Assembly: GCF_003952465.1 (NCBI RefSeq)
Contig: NZ_CP034448.1
Span: 4,131,001 to 4,195,000, forward strand
Length of the DNA stretch: 64,000 bases
Source of the DNA: Mesorhizobium sp. M1B.F.Ca.ET.045.04.1.1
Lineage (GTDB): Bacteria > Pseudomonadota > Alphaproteobacteria > Rhizobiales > Rhizobiaceae
Direction of reading: 5' to 3'
Shown: piece by piece, positions 57,269 through 64,000 of the stretch
How the letters are laid out: every line of letters begins with the position of its first letter
Numbering within the stretch: the stretch's first letter is position 1
Position numbers and translations under genes: made by a program
The notes under the pieces: model-generated
What the model saw: the letters and a program-made list of their open reading frames with translations, nothing else
Told to the model about the DNA's origin: nothing
Database searches by the model: none

Positions 57269-58581
57269 GCGCCCCTCGCAATCGCGTGAAAGAAAGTGCC
57301 GCTGACATGGCTGCGCCGGTACCCTGACGCCCCAAGCGGGTTACCTTGGCCGTCGGCGAGGTCGGCCAGCGGCTCGTCATTGCCGGTCGCAATCATCTGC
57401 GCGTAGTGGAACTCATGACCCCGGATCAGCGTGCCTTCGCTTCCCAGCGGGCATCCGGCACGCAGCCGGGCCTCGCGATAGCCGAGGTTCATCTTGCGTT
57501 TGGCGAAGCTGGTCGAATGGCCGAGCAGACCGAGCATTTTGTGGCTTTGGCCGCCGGCGTCCTCCAGCACCTCACCCAGCACCATGAAGCCGCCGCACTC
57601 GCCATGCACGGGCTTGGTCGTGGCGAAACGCGCCATTCCCGCCCGGAAGTTGGCGGCGGCCGCAAGCCTGCCGGCATGCAGCTCAGGATAGCCGCCTGGA
57701 AGCCAGCAGACATCGCAGTCTTCGGCTGGCGCCTCATCGGCAAGCGGCGAAAAAGGGACGATCTCGGCGCCGGCTTTGCGCCAGTGCGTGGCGACATGCG
57801 GGTAGAGGAAGGTGAAGGCAGCGTCCCCGGCCAGCGCGATACGCTGTCCAGGCGGCGACAAGGCATCGCCGAAGTCGCCAGCCGCAGGTTCCAGCGGGGT
57901 TGCCAGCGCCAGGATGGCGTCGATGTCGAGCGATTTTTCCACCATGTCGGCCAGCCGGTCGAGATGCGCCATCAGGTTCTCGTATTCGCCGGCTTGCACA
58001 AGGCCGAGATGGCGCTCGGGCAGGTTGAGTGTGGGATCGCGCATGATGGCGCCGACCACCGGCAGGCCGATCGCCTCGATCGCATCGCCCGATAACCGCC
58101 GATGACGTTCGCTGCCCAGACGGTTGAGCACGACGCCAGTCATGCGCACGCCCGGATCGTATGTGGCGAAACCCTTGGCGACGGCGGCTGCCGTGGTCGA
58201 TTGTCCGGAAACGTCAAGCACCAGAAGCACCGGAAGGCCGTAGAGCCGGGCGAGGTCGGCGGCCGAGCCCGATCGACCCTCGGGCGCGGGAATGCCGTCG
58301 AACAGGCCCATCGCGCTTTCGAGGATGACGTACTCCGCATCGTCCGCGGCCTGGCTTGCCAGCGCATTCAGCAGGGAGGGCGACATCGCCCAACTGTCCA
58401 GATTGACACCGGAAAGCCCGGTGGCTGCGGCGTGGAAGCCGGGGTCGATGTAGTCCGGCCCGGACTTCGCGCCGCGGACCTTCAGGCCGCGCCGGGCCAG
58501 CGCGCGCAGGAGGCCGATGGTGACACTGGTCTTGCCCGAGCCTGAGCGCGGCGCGCCGATGATGATCGCCCGCGCCGTCAT
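57265..58581 (-). CDS. cobB: Hydrogenobyrinic acid a,c-diamide synthase
   Basis: ATP- and glutamine-dependent amidation of the corrin a and c side chains. It is 438 residues. The N-terminal dethiobiotin-synthase-like ATPase has IIIGAPRSGSGKTSVTIGLL, then KSGPDYIDPGFHAAATG. The C-terminal glutaminase has CWLPGGYPELHAGRLA, and the nucleophile Cys in VHGECGGFMVLGE. GHEFHYAQM follows. It overlaps cobA and cobS by four bases on each side. Confidence 0.95.
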   Translation of the reverse strand: MTARAIIIGAPRSGSGKTSVTIGLLRALARRGLKVRGAKSGPDYIDPGFHAAATGLSGVNLDSWAMSPSLLNALASQAADDAEYVILESAMGLFDGIPAPEGRSGSAADLARLYGLPVLLVLDVSGQSTTAAAVAKGFATYDPGVRMTGVVLNRLGSERHRRLSGDAIEAIGLPVVGAIMRDPTLNLPERHLGLVQAGEYENLMAHLDRLADMVEKSLDIDAILALATPLEPAAGDFGDALSPPGQRIALAGDAAFTFLYPHVATHWRKAGAEIVPFSPLADEAPAEDCDVCWLPGGYPELHAGRLAAAANFRAGMARFATTKPVHGECGGFMVLGEVLEDAGGQSHKMLGLLGHSTSFAKRKMNLGYREARLRAGCPLGSEGTLIRGHEFHYAQMIATGNDEPLADLADGQGNPLGASGYRRSHVSGTFFHAIARGA

Positions 58582-59393
58582 GTCCCGCCCGCCAATGCCG
58601 CGCGCATGGCAACGATGCCGCCGACGACGATCAAAGCCGGCGAGGCGAGCCCGGCGGCGGCGGCCTCTTCAGCAATCGTGGCGAGTGTGGCGACGACGGT
58701 GCGCTCCTGCGGCGTGGTCGCCGCGACGATCACCGCAGCCGGCGTCGATGGCGCGAGGCCCCCTTTGAGCAGGGCTGCGGCGATCAGCGGCAGATTGGCC
58801 ATGCCCATATAGACGACGATAGGCTGGCCGGTGCGCGCGATCGCGGCCCAGTCGATGTCGTCATCGGTGCCGGCGGCGTGGCCGGTGGCGAGGATGACGG
58901 CCTTGTTGATGCCGCGCATGGTGGCGGGGATGCCGGTAGCGGCCAAGGCGCTCAGACCGGAAGTGAGGCCGGACAGCACCCGGAACTGGATCCCTTCGCG
59001 GGCGAGTGCCAGCGCCTCTTCGCCGCCGCGGCCGAAAATATAGGGGTCGCCGCCCTTGAGGCGCACGACACGGCGCCCCTCGCGCGCCAGCCGCACGAGC
59101 AGGGTGTTGATGTCGTCCTGCTTCATCGAAGGCTGGCCGCCGCGTTTGCCTGCGTAGAAAAGCTCGGCGCCCTCGGCGACCGCGACGACATCGGGCGAGA
59201 CCAGCGCGTCATAGACCAGCGCGTCGCATTGGCCGAGCGCCGCCAGCACCTCCAGCGTCAGGCAGCCGGGATCGCCGGGGCCGGCGCCGGCCAGCCAGAC
59301 CTGGCCGGGCTCCAGCGCGCGCGGCCTGAAGTTCAGCCGCGCCAGCGCCTGCTCCACCGTTGCCCGTCCGTTTCTGTTGGCGCTGCCGTTCAC
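58578..59393 (-). CDS. cobA: Uroporphyrinogen-III C-methyltransferase
   Basis: Methylates C-2 and C-7 of uroporphyrinogen III to precorrin-2, the entry into the corrin branch. It is 271 residues from GTG 59393, which overlaps the cobM stop (GTGA). SAM site VWLAGAGPGDPGCLTLEVLA, then LVYDALVSPDVV, GKRGGQPSMKQDDIN and VVRLKGGDPYIFGRGGEEA are signature blocks. No siroheme-synthase fusion is present, so it is the B12-type single-domain enzyme. Confidence 0.95.
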   Translation of the reverse strand: MNGSANRNGRATVEQALARLNFRPRALEPGQVWLAGAGPGDPGCLTLEVLAALGQCDALVYDALVSPDVVAVAEGAELFYAGKRGGQPSMKQDDINTLLVRLAREGRRVVRLKGGDPYIFGRGGEEALALAREGIQFRVLSGLTSGLSALAATGIPATMRGINKAVILATGHAAGTDDDIDWAAIARTGQPIVVYMGMANLPLIAAALLKGGLAPSTPAAVIVAATTPQERTVVATLATIAEEAAAAGLASPALIVVGGIVAMRAALAGGT

Positions 59394-60154
59394 AATCCGT
59401 CCCGTCCGCGAAAACGCCGCTGGTAGTGGGCGTCGTAAAGTGAGCTTTCGCCGAAATCCTGCGCGGCCAAGGCACTGCCGACGAAGATGATCGCTGTGCG
59501 CTCCATCGGGTTTTGCGCCAGCAGCGCTTCGATCGTGCCGAGCGTACCGGTGAGAATCCGTTCGTCCGGCCAGGAGGCGCGGAAGACGACCGCAACCGGG
59601 CATTCGGCACCATAGAGCGGCGTGAGGTCGGCAACGATGCGGTCGATGGCGTGGATGGCGAGATGAATGGCAAGCGTGGCGCCGGTGCGGCCGAAGCCGG
59701 CGAGCGTCTCACCGGGCGGCATCTTCGAGGCGCGGCCGGAGATGCGGGTCAGCACCAGGCTTTGCGCAAGCTCGGGGATGGTGAGCTCGCGGCGCAGCGC
59801 TGCAGCTGCGGCTGCGAAGGAGGGGACGCCGGGGGTCAGCGTGTAGGGGATGTCGTGCTTTTCCAGCCGCCTGATCTGCTCGGCCACCGCGCTCCAGACC
59901 GAGAGATCGCCGGAATGCAGGCGCGCGACATCCTGGCCGGCCTTGTGGGCGGCGACATATTCGGCCTCGATCTCGTCGAGCGACATCGGCGCGGTGTCGA
60001 TCAGTTTCGTTCCCGGCGCGCAATGCTCGAGCAACTCCGGCGCCACGATCGAGCCGGCATAGAGGCAGACCGGACAGGACGCCAGCAGCCTGCTGCCGCG
60101 CAAGGTGATGAGGTCGGCCGCGCCCGGCCCGGCGCCGATGAAATGGACGGTCAT
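59390..60154 (-). CDS. cobM: Precorrin-4 C11-methyltransferase
   Basis: It is 254 residues. It starts MTVHFIGAGPGAADLITLRG, and has VCLYAGSIVAPELLEHCAPG, ARLHSGDLSVWSAVAEQIRR and YTLTPGVPSFAAAAAALRRE, all typical of CobM/CbiF. ATGA overlaps join it to cobE before and cobA after. Produces precorrin-5. Confidence 0.95.
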   Translation of the reverse strand: MTVHFIGAGPGAADLITLRGSRLLASCPVCLYAGSIVAPELLEHCAPGTKLIDTAPMSLDEIEAEYVAAHKAGQDVARLHSGDLSVWSAVAEQIRRLEKHDIPYTLTPGVPSFAAAAAALRRELTIPELAQSLVLTRISGRASKMPPGETLAGFGRTGATLAIHLAIHAIDRIVADLTPLYGAECPVAVVFRASWPDERILTGTLGTIEALLAQNPMERTAIIFVGSALAAQDFGESSLYDAHYQRRFRGRDGL

Positions 60155-60537
60155 TCAGTACCTCCGCCAAGAGCGATGGCGCAGGTCACCGCGCCAAGTA
60201 CCGTGCGCGGCCCGAGCAGTTTTGCACCTTTCCCAGCCGCGGCAAGCGCCGAGGCTTCCGAAACCGACGGCGTTCCGGCATGCGCTTGCGATACTTCGGA
60301 TCGGCTGATTATGTCCGCGGACACCACATGCAACGCTTCGTCGGCGACGACGATCACCGGAAGGGCGAGGTCGCGACCGGCGAGGAAGATCGCTTCCTCG
60401 TCGCGTTTGATTTCGCTTGTGGCAAGTGCCGAAAGTGCGGTCATCGCCAACCCGTGCGCTTCGAGCGCGGTCTCGATAGCGGCGCGCACATCGCTTGCCG
60501 TCACGCCCTTCCGGCTGCCGATGCCCGCGACCATCAT
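60151..60537 (-). CDS. cobE: Cobalamin biosynthesis protein CobE (CbiG C-terminal-like)
   Basis: It is 128 residues from the first ATG at 60537, which overlaps the cobL stop; a second ATG three bases later is equally possible. Motifs: MVAGIGSRKGVTASDVRAAI, LATSEIKRDEEAI and SQAHAGTPSVSEASALAAAG, as in CobE and the C-terminal domain of CbiG. CobE is required in the aerobic pathway but its chemical step is not settled. Confidence 0.88.
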   Translation of the reverse strand: MMVAGIGSRKGVTASDVRAAIETALEAHGLAMTALSALATSEIKRDEEAIFLAGRDLALPVIVVADEALHVVSADIISRSEVSQAHAGTPSVSEASALAAAGKGAKLLGPRTVLGAVTCAIALGGGTE

Positions 60538-61763
60538 GGTTTCACCCAGCTCCACTGCATGACCGGCATTGCCGGACGCCAGGCCTGCATAGACCCGACC
60601 GGTGCCGCACGCGAGAGCGCTATGCGGGTAAGGTCGCCGCCGCGCCTGGTGTGCTGGTCGAGAAGCAGCGCTTCCATTTCCAGCGTCACCGCATTGGCAA
60701 CGAGCCGGCCGCCGGCACGCAGCGCCTTGATCGCTTTCTCCAGCACGCCGGCATCGCTGCCGCCGCCCCCGATGAAGATGGCGTCGGGCGTCTCCAGCTT
60801 TGCCAGCACCTTCGGCGCCGAGCCTTCGATCACGGCGAGGCCGGGTACGCCGCAATGCGAGGCGTTGCGGCGGATGCGGGCGGCGCGCTCGTTGTCGGCC
60901 TCGATGGCGATGGCGCGCATCGAAGGGTGCGCGAGCATCCATTCGATGCCGATCGAGCCGGAACCGGCGCCGATATCCCACAGCAGCTCGCCGCGCCGGG
61001 GCGCCAGCGCCGACAGCGTGATGGCGCGGATCTCGCGCTTGGTGATCTGGCCGTCATGCTCGAACAGATGGTCGGCAAGGCCCACGGTCAAAGGCAAGAT
61101 GCGCGCATCCGGCGTCGATTCAATTTCGAGCGCCAGCACGTTGAGCGGATTGATCTTTTTGAGATCGGAAGCATCGGCACGCACCGTGCGACGCGTCTCA
61201 TCCGGACCGCCGAGCGCTTCGAGGATCGTCAGTCGGGACGGGCCGAAGCCGAGTTCATCGAGCAATGCGGCGATTGCAGCTGGGGCGTCGCCGTCGGACG
61301 TCAGCGCGAGGATACGCGCGCCAGGGTGGAGCAAAGGCCTGATGAGGTCGATTGAGTGGCCGTGCAGGGAGATGGTTTCGACATCCTGCAGCGCCCAACC
61401 CAGGCGGGAGGCCGCCAGCGAAAGCGACGAGGGCGCCGGCAGCACGAGCATCTCATCCGGCTTGACCTTGCGCGCCAGAGTGACGCCGACGCCGTGGAAG
61501 AACGGGTCGCCGGAGGCGAGCACGCAGACGTTTTTGCCCTTGAGCGCCAGCACATCGCGCATTTCGGCGTCGAAAGGCGTCGGCCAGGAGCGGGCATCGC
61601 CCTTGATCAAGGATGCGACAAGGGCGAGGTGCCGCTTGCCGCCGAAGACGACTTCGGCCTCGGCAATCTGCCGCTTGGCCTCGTCGCCGAGACCCGTTAC
61701 ACCGTCCTCGCCGATGCCGACGATGGTGAGCCATTTCCGCGTTGGCTGCTTGTTTTTTGACAT
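60534..61763 (-). CDS. cobL: Precorrin-6Y C5,15-methyltransferase (decarboxylating)
   Basis: It is 409 residues from the ATG at 61763, a natural fusion of CbiE and CbiT. N-terminal half (C5 methylation): WLTIVGIGEDGVTGLGDEAK, VCVLASGDPFFHGVGVTLA and LVLPAPSSLSLAASRLGW. C-terminal half (C15 methylation and decarboxylation): TKREIRAITLSALAPRRGEL, LLWDIGAGSGSIGIEWMLAH and AIFIGGGGSDAGVLEKAIKA. It is divergent from cobK with two hairpins between. Confidence 0.95.
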   Translation of the reverse strand: MSKNKQPTRKWLTIVGIGEDGVTGLGDEAKRQIAEAEVVFGGKRHLALVASLIKGDARSWPTPFDAEMRDVLALKGKNVCVLASGDPFFHGVGVTLARKVKPDEMLVLPAPSSLSLAASRLGWALQDVETISLHGHSIDLIRPLLHPGARILALTSDGDAPAAIAALLDELGFGPSRLTILEALGGPDETRRTVRADASDLKKINPLNVLALEIESTPDARILPLTVGLADHLFEHDGQITKREIRAITLSALAPRRGELLWDIGAGSGSIGIEWMLAHPSMRAIAIEADNERAARIRRNASHCGVPGLAVIEGSAPKVLAKLETPDAIFIGGGGSDAGVLEKAIKALRAGGRLVANAVTLEMEALLLDQHTRRGGDLTRIALSRAAPVGSMQAWRPAMPVMQWSWVKP

Positions 61764-61773
61764 GCCGCGCCGC

Positions 61774-61888
61774 CCCTCATCCACCTGCGGGCACCTTCTC
61801 CCCGTATAGTGACGGGGAGAAGGAGGCTGGTTGCAACGTCGGCGATCCCCTCTCCCCGTTCTTACGGGGAGAGGGTAAGGGTGAGGGA
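61774..61888. repeat. Twin-hairpin intergenic repeat (family D)
   Basis: Two palindromes: CCTTCTCCCCGT/ACGGGGAGAAGG (61794-61823) and CCCTCTCCCCGT/ACGGGGAGAGGG (61848-61875), inside outer arms CCCCTCATCC and GGTGAGGG. This twin form is familiar from many rhizobial intergenic regions. It fills most of the 154-bp gap between divergent cobL and cobK, which must also hold their promoters. Confidence 0.75.
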
Positions 61889-61917
61889 CAGCGCAAGCGC
61901 TGAGCATCATGGTGCCC

Positions 61918-62682
61918 ATGAAGAACATTCTGATCCTCGGCGGAACGACGGAAGCCCGGCAACTGGCGGGAAAGCTGGCGCGTCGCGAGGATTTTTCCGT
62001 AACGCTGTCGCTGGCCGGCCGAACGGAGAACCCGATCGCGCAAGGCGTCCCGGTGCGCGCCGGAGGTTTTGGCGGTGCCGACGGGCTGGCGGCCTATCTC
62101 GGCCAGGAACACATCCACCTGCTGATCGACGCCACGCACCCTTACGCGGCGCGTATATCGGTCAATGCCGCCGAAGCAGCCAGGCAGGCCGGCGTGCCGA
62201 TCATCGCGCTGCGCCGTCCGGGCTGGGAGCCTGTGGCTGGTGATCGCTGGACGCTGGTCGACAGTGTTGTTGAAGCGGCGCAAGCGCTTGGCACGGCGCC
62301 GCGGCGTGTCTTCCTTGCGATCGGCCGGCAGGAGGCGGGCGTCTTCGAAGCCGCGCCGCAGCATCGCTATCTCATCCGCAGCGTGGATCCGGTCGAGCCG
62401 GAGCTGGCAGTTCCGGACGCGGCCTATCTGCTTGCGCGTGGGCCGTTCCCGGAAGCGGACGAACGGGCTCTGCTCGAAAAATACGGCATCGATGCCGTCG
62501 TTTCGAAGAACAGCGGCGGCGACGCGACCTATGGCAAGATCGCTGCGGCTCGGGCGCTCGGCATCGAGATGATCATTGTGCGCCGGCCGCCCTTGCCGGA
62601 CATTCGCTCGGCTGAAACCGTCGATCAGCTGGCGGCAATCGTCGATCATTTTTTCGAACCGGTTGCCGAACGCGGCGTGTAG
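61918..62682 (+). CDS. cobK: Precorrin-6A reductase
   Basis: Reduces precorrin-6A with NADPH. It is 254 residues from the ATG at 61918 (an ATG at 61909 is possible). It begins MKNILILGGTTEARQLAGKL, and has LLIDATHPYAARISVNAAEA, VFLAIGRQEAGVF, YLIRSVDPVEP and VVSKNSGGDATYGKIAAARA, all CobK/CbiJ signatures. It is the only cob gene on the plus strand here; its 3' end overlaps cobJ by 37 bases in convergent orientation. Confidence 0.94.
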   Translation: MKNILILGGTTEARQLAGKLARREDFSVTLSLAGRTENPIAQGVPVRAGGFGGADGLAAYLGQEHIHLLIDATHPYAARISVNAAEAARQAGVPIIALRRPGWEPVAGDRWTLVDSVVEAAQALGTAPRRVFLAIGRQEAGVFEAAPQHRYLIRSVDPVEPELAVPDAAYLLARGPFPEADERALLEKYGIDAVVSKNSGGDATYGKIAAARALGIEMIIVRRPPLPDIRSAETVDQLAAIVDHFFEPVAERGV

Positions 62683-63410
62683 ACCAGTGCCGGCTGTTCG
62701 CCCCGCTTGATGATCCGGGTTTCGGGCGAGCCGATAATGATGCAGGTCGCCATATCGGCTTTTTCTGCGTCGGCATCTGCCAAAAGAGACACCTCGATGC
62801 GCTCGTCGGGCCGGCCGGCGGCGCGGCCGAAAATGACGGGCGTCGTGCCCGGCAGGATCGCCCTAAGGCATTCGAAAGCGCGGCCGAGCTGCCAGGGGCG
62901 CGCCTTGCTGATCGGATTGTAGAGCGCAATCACGAAGCCGGCGCCGGCGGCCGCCAAGAGACGCAGTTCGATCAGGTCCCATGGCTTCAGATTGTCGGAC
63001 AGCGAAATGGCGCAGAAGTCGTGACCGAGCGGCGCGCCGATGCGGGCGGCGACCGCAAGCATGGCGGTGACGCCAGGGACTACTGAGAGATCGATAGCGC
63101 GCCATTCGGCAGGCCCGGCTTCGATCGCCTCGCAGACGGCTGCCGCCATGGCAAAGACGCCGGGATCGCCGCCGGAAACGACGGCGACGTTGTAGCCTTC
63201 GGCCGCCTTGGCGAGTGCCTCGTTGGAACGGGCGAGCTCCTCGCGGTTGTCGGAGGCGACGCGGGTCTGGTCCTCCCGCAGCTCGAGGCGGTCGAGATAG
63301 GGCTTGTAGCCGTAGAAGAAGGAAGCTTCGGCCACGGCGCGGCTTGCCTGCGGCGTGACCTGGTCGGCATTGCCGGGACCGAGGCCGATGACGGTGAGGC
63401 GGCCGCTCAT
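62646..63410 (-). CDS. cobJ: Precorrin-3B C17-methyltransferase
   Basis: Ring contraction step of corrin synthesis. It is 254 residues from the ATG at 63410. It starts MSGRLTVIGLGPGNADQVTP, then FFYGYKPYLDRLELREDQTR, VAVVSGGDPGVFAMAAAVCE, LSVVPGVTAMLAVAARIGAP and GFVIALYNPISKARPWQLG, characteristic of CobJ/CbiH. Four-base overlap with cobI upstream (ATGA). Confidence 0.95.
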   Translation of the reverse strand: MSGRLTVIGLGPGNADQVTPQASRAVAEASFFYGYKPYLDRLELREDQTRVASDNREELARSNEALAKAAEGYNVAVVSGGDPGVFAMAAAVCEAIEAGPAEWRAIDLSVVPGVTAMLAVAARIGAPLGHDFCAISLSDNLKPWDLIELRLLAAAGAGFVIALYNPISKARPWQLGRAFECLRAILPGTTPVIFGRAAGRPDERIEVSLLADADAEKADMATCIIIGSPETRIIKRGEQPALVYTPRSATGSKK

Positions 63411-64000
63411 GGCTTTGCTCCGGGGGCTCCGGGGCGGGCCGACCAGCCGGCAACCAGCACGATGGCGAAATAGGGCGCGTTGTCGTCCGGCTTTTCGGCG
63501 AGACGCATCGAGACGCTGCCCGGCATGGTGCCGCGCTCGACATAGATGGCCTTCGCCAGCTTGCCGGTCGCCTCGAGCGCTCGCCGGATTTTCGGCAGGT
63601 TGCGGCCGACCTTCATGATGACGGCGGCATCGGTGTCGGCGAGGCGCCGGGTCAGCTCGAACTCGCTCATGGTGCCCGGCAGCACGGTCAGCACGTCGTC
63701 GCCCTGGACGATCGGCAGGCCGGTCGCCGACCAGCAACCGGACATGGCGGTGATGCCGGGAATGACCTCGGTCGGGAAGCGATGCGCCAGCCGGACGTGC
63801 AGGTGCATGTAGGAGCCATAGAAGAGCGGATCGCCCTCCGACAGCACCGCAACCATCCTACCGGCACCGAGATGCTCGGCGACCCGCTCGGCCGACTGCT
63901 CATAGAATTCGGTGATCTGCGAACGGTAGTCGTCGTGATCCTTGTCGATCTCCGTCGTCACGGGATAGAGCAGCGGCAGCTCGATCATGTCCGGCCGGAA
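63407..64000 (-). CDS. cobI: Precorrin-2 C20-methyltransferase, 5' part cut by the window end
   Basis: Open frame from the right edge to TGA at 63407-63409; 197 residues are visible, beginning inside the protein with FRPDMIELPLLYPVTTEIDK. Then VAVLSEGDPLFYGSYMHLHV, VIPGITAMSGCWSATGLPIV, PGTMSEFELTRRLADTDAAV and YVERGTMPGSVSMRLAEKPD, the CobI/CbiL blocks. The N-terminal SAM-binding loop lies outside the window. The real start is further right, so the internal Met at 63988 should not be taken as the start. Confidence 0.94.
   Translation of the reverse strand, partial: FRPDMIELPLLYPVTTEIDKDHDDYRSQITEFYEQSAERVAEHLGAGRMVAVLSEGDPLFYGSYMHLHVRLAHRFPTEVIPGITAMSGCWSATGLPIVQGDDVLTVLPGTMSEFELTRRLADTDAAVIMKVGRNLPKIRRALEATGKLAKAIYVERGTMPGSVSMRLAEKPDDNAPYFAIVLVAGWSARPGAPGAKP

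Overview
The window is a high-GC chromosomal stretch from an alphaproteobacterium of the order Rhizobiales, most like Mesorhizobium or another Phyllobacteriaceae member. The evidence is the dfrA-hflK-hflC-DUF2065-serine protease order, an aerobic-type cob cluster, an ilv attenuator with a very short leader peptide, acdS/acdR, tandem kup genes and several families of rhizobial intergenic palindromes. No phage, plasmid replication, transposase or CRISPR signature is visible. This is mostly core chromosome with a few accessory patches.

Layout. 1-7.3 kb: end of a DUF2853 gene, thyA, a palindromic element, modABC with a one-domain ModE regulator, cobF, a DUF4424 secreted protein and dihydrofolate reductase. 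7.5-18.6 kb: hflKC, DUF2065, a Do-like protease, a GNAT, serB, miaA, a diguanylate cyclase, a HerA-type ATPase, an XRE-cupin regulator and another GNAT. 18.6-24 kb: an FMO-like flavoprotein, then the branched-chain amino acid locus (leader peptide, attenuator, ilvI, ilvH) and a LysE exporter. 24.3-33 kb: an RND efflux pair, a cobalt-type nitrile hydratase operon, a Dda/RecD-like helicase, a STAS-like protein and pdxJ. 33-45 kb: tandem kup potassium transporters; three small loci in which a regulator diverges from its likely target (HxlR/QorB, MarR/Rieske-GST, TetR/DUF1772); ilvC with a tandemly repeated tail; PilZ and BA14K proteins. 45-53.5 kb: a nuclease-phosphatase/Nudix pair, acdS with divergent acdR, a MacAB-like exporter and a PhzF protein. 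53.5-55.4 kb: tRNA-Lys(CTT) followed by a small patch with an unknown ORF, a GT25 glycosyltransferase and a secreted protein. 55.4 kb to the end: the cob cluster (cobT, cobS, cobB, cobA, cobM, cobE, cobL, cobJ and partial cobI on minus; cobK on plus).

How the genes fit together. ilvI/ilvH and ilvC give the first two steps of branched-chain amino acid synthesis. cobF at 4.7 kb supplies a step that the main cob cluster, 50 kb away, does not encode within the window. thyA and dfrA form a split folate/thymidylate pair. The clearest regulatory DNA is two Mo-box-like palindromes in front of modA and modE, the ilv attenuator, three near-identical 14-bp palindromes at the MarR locus, and perfect inverted repeats at the XRE, HxlR and TetR loci. 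No whole new defence or metabolic system was recognised. The most unusual items are the tandem duplication of the ilvC 3' end, the near-identical C-termini of the kup pair, a terminator-like hairpin in the leader of the protease gene, and the C-terminally extended acdS.
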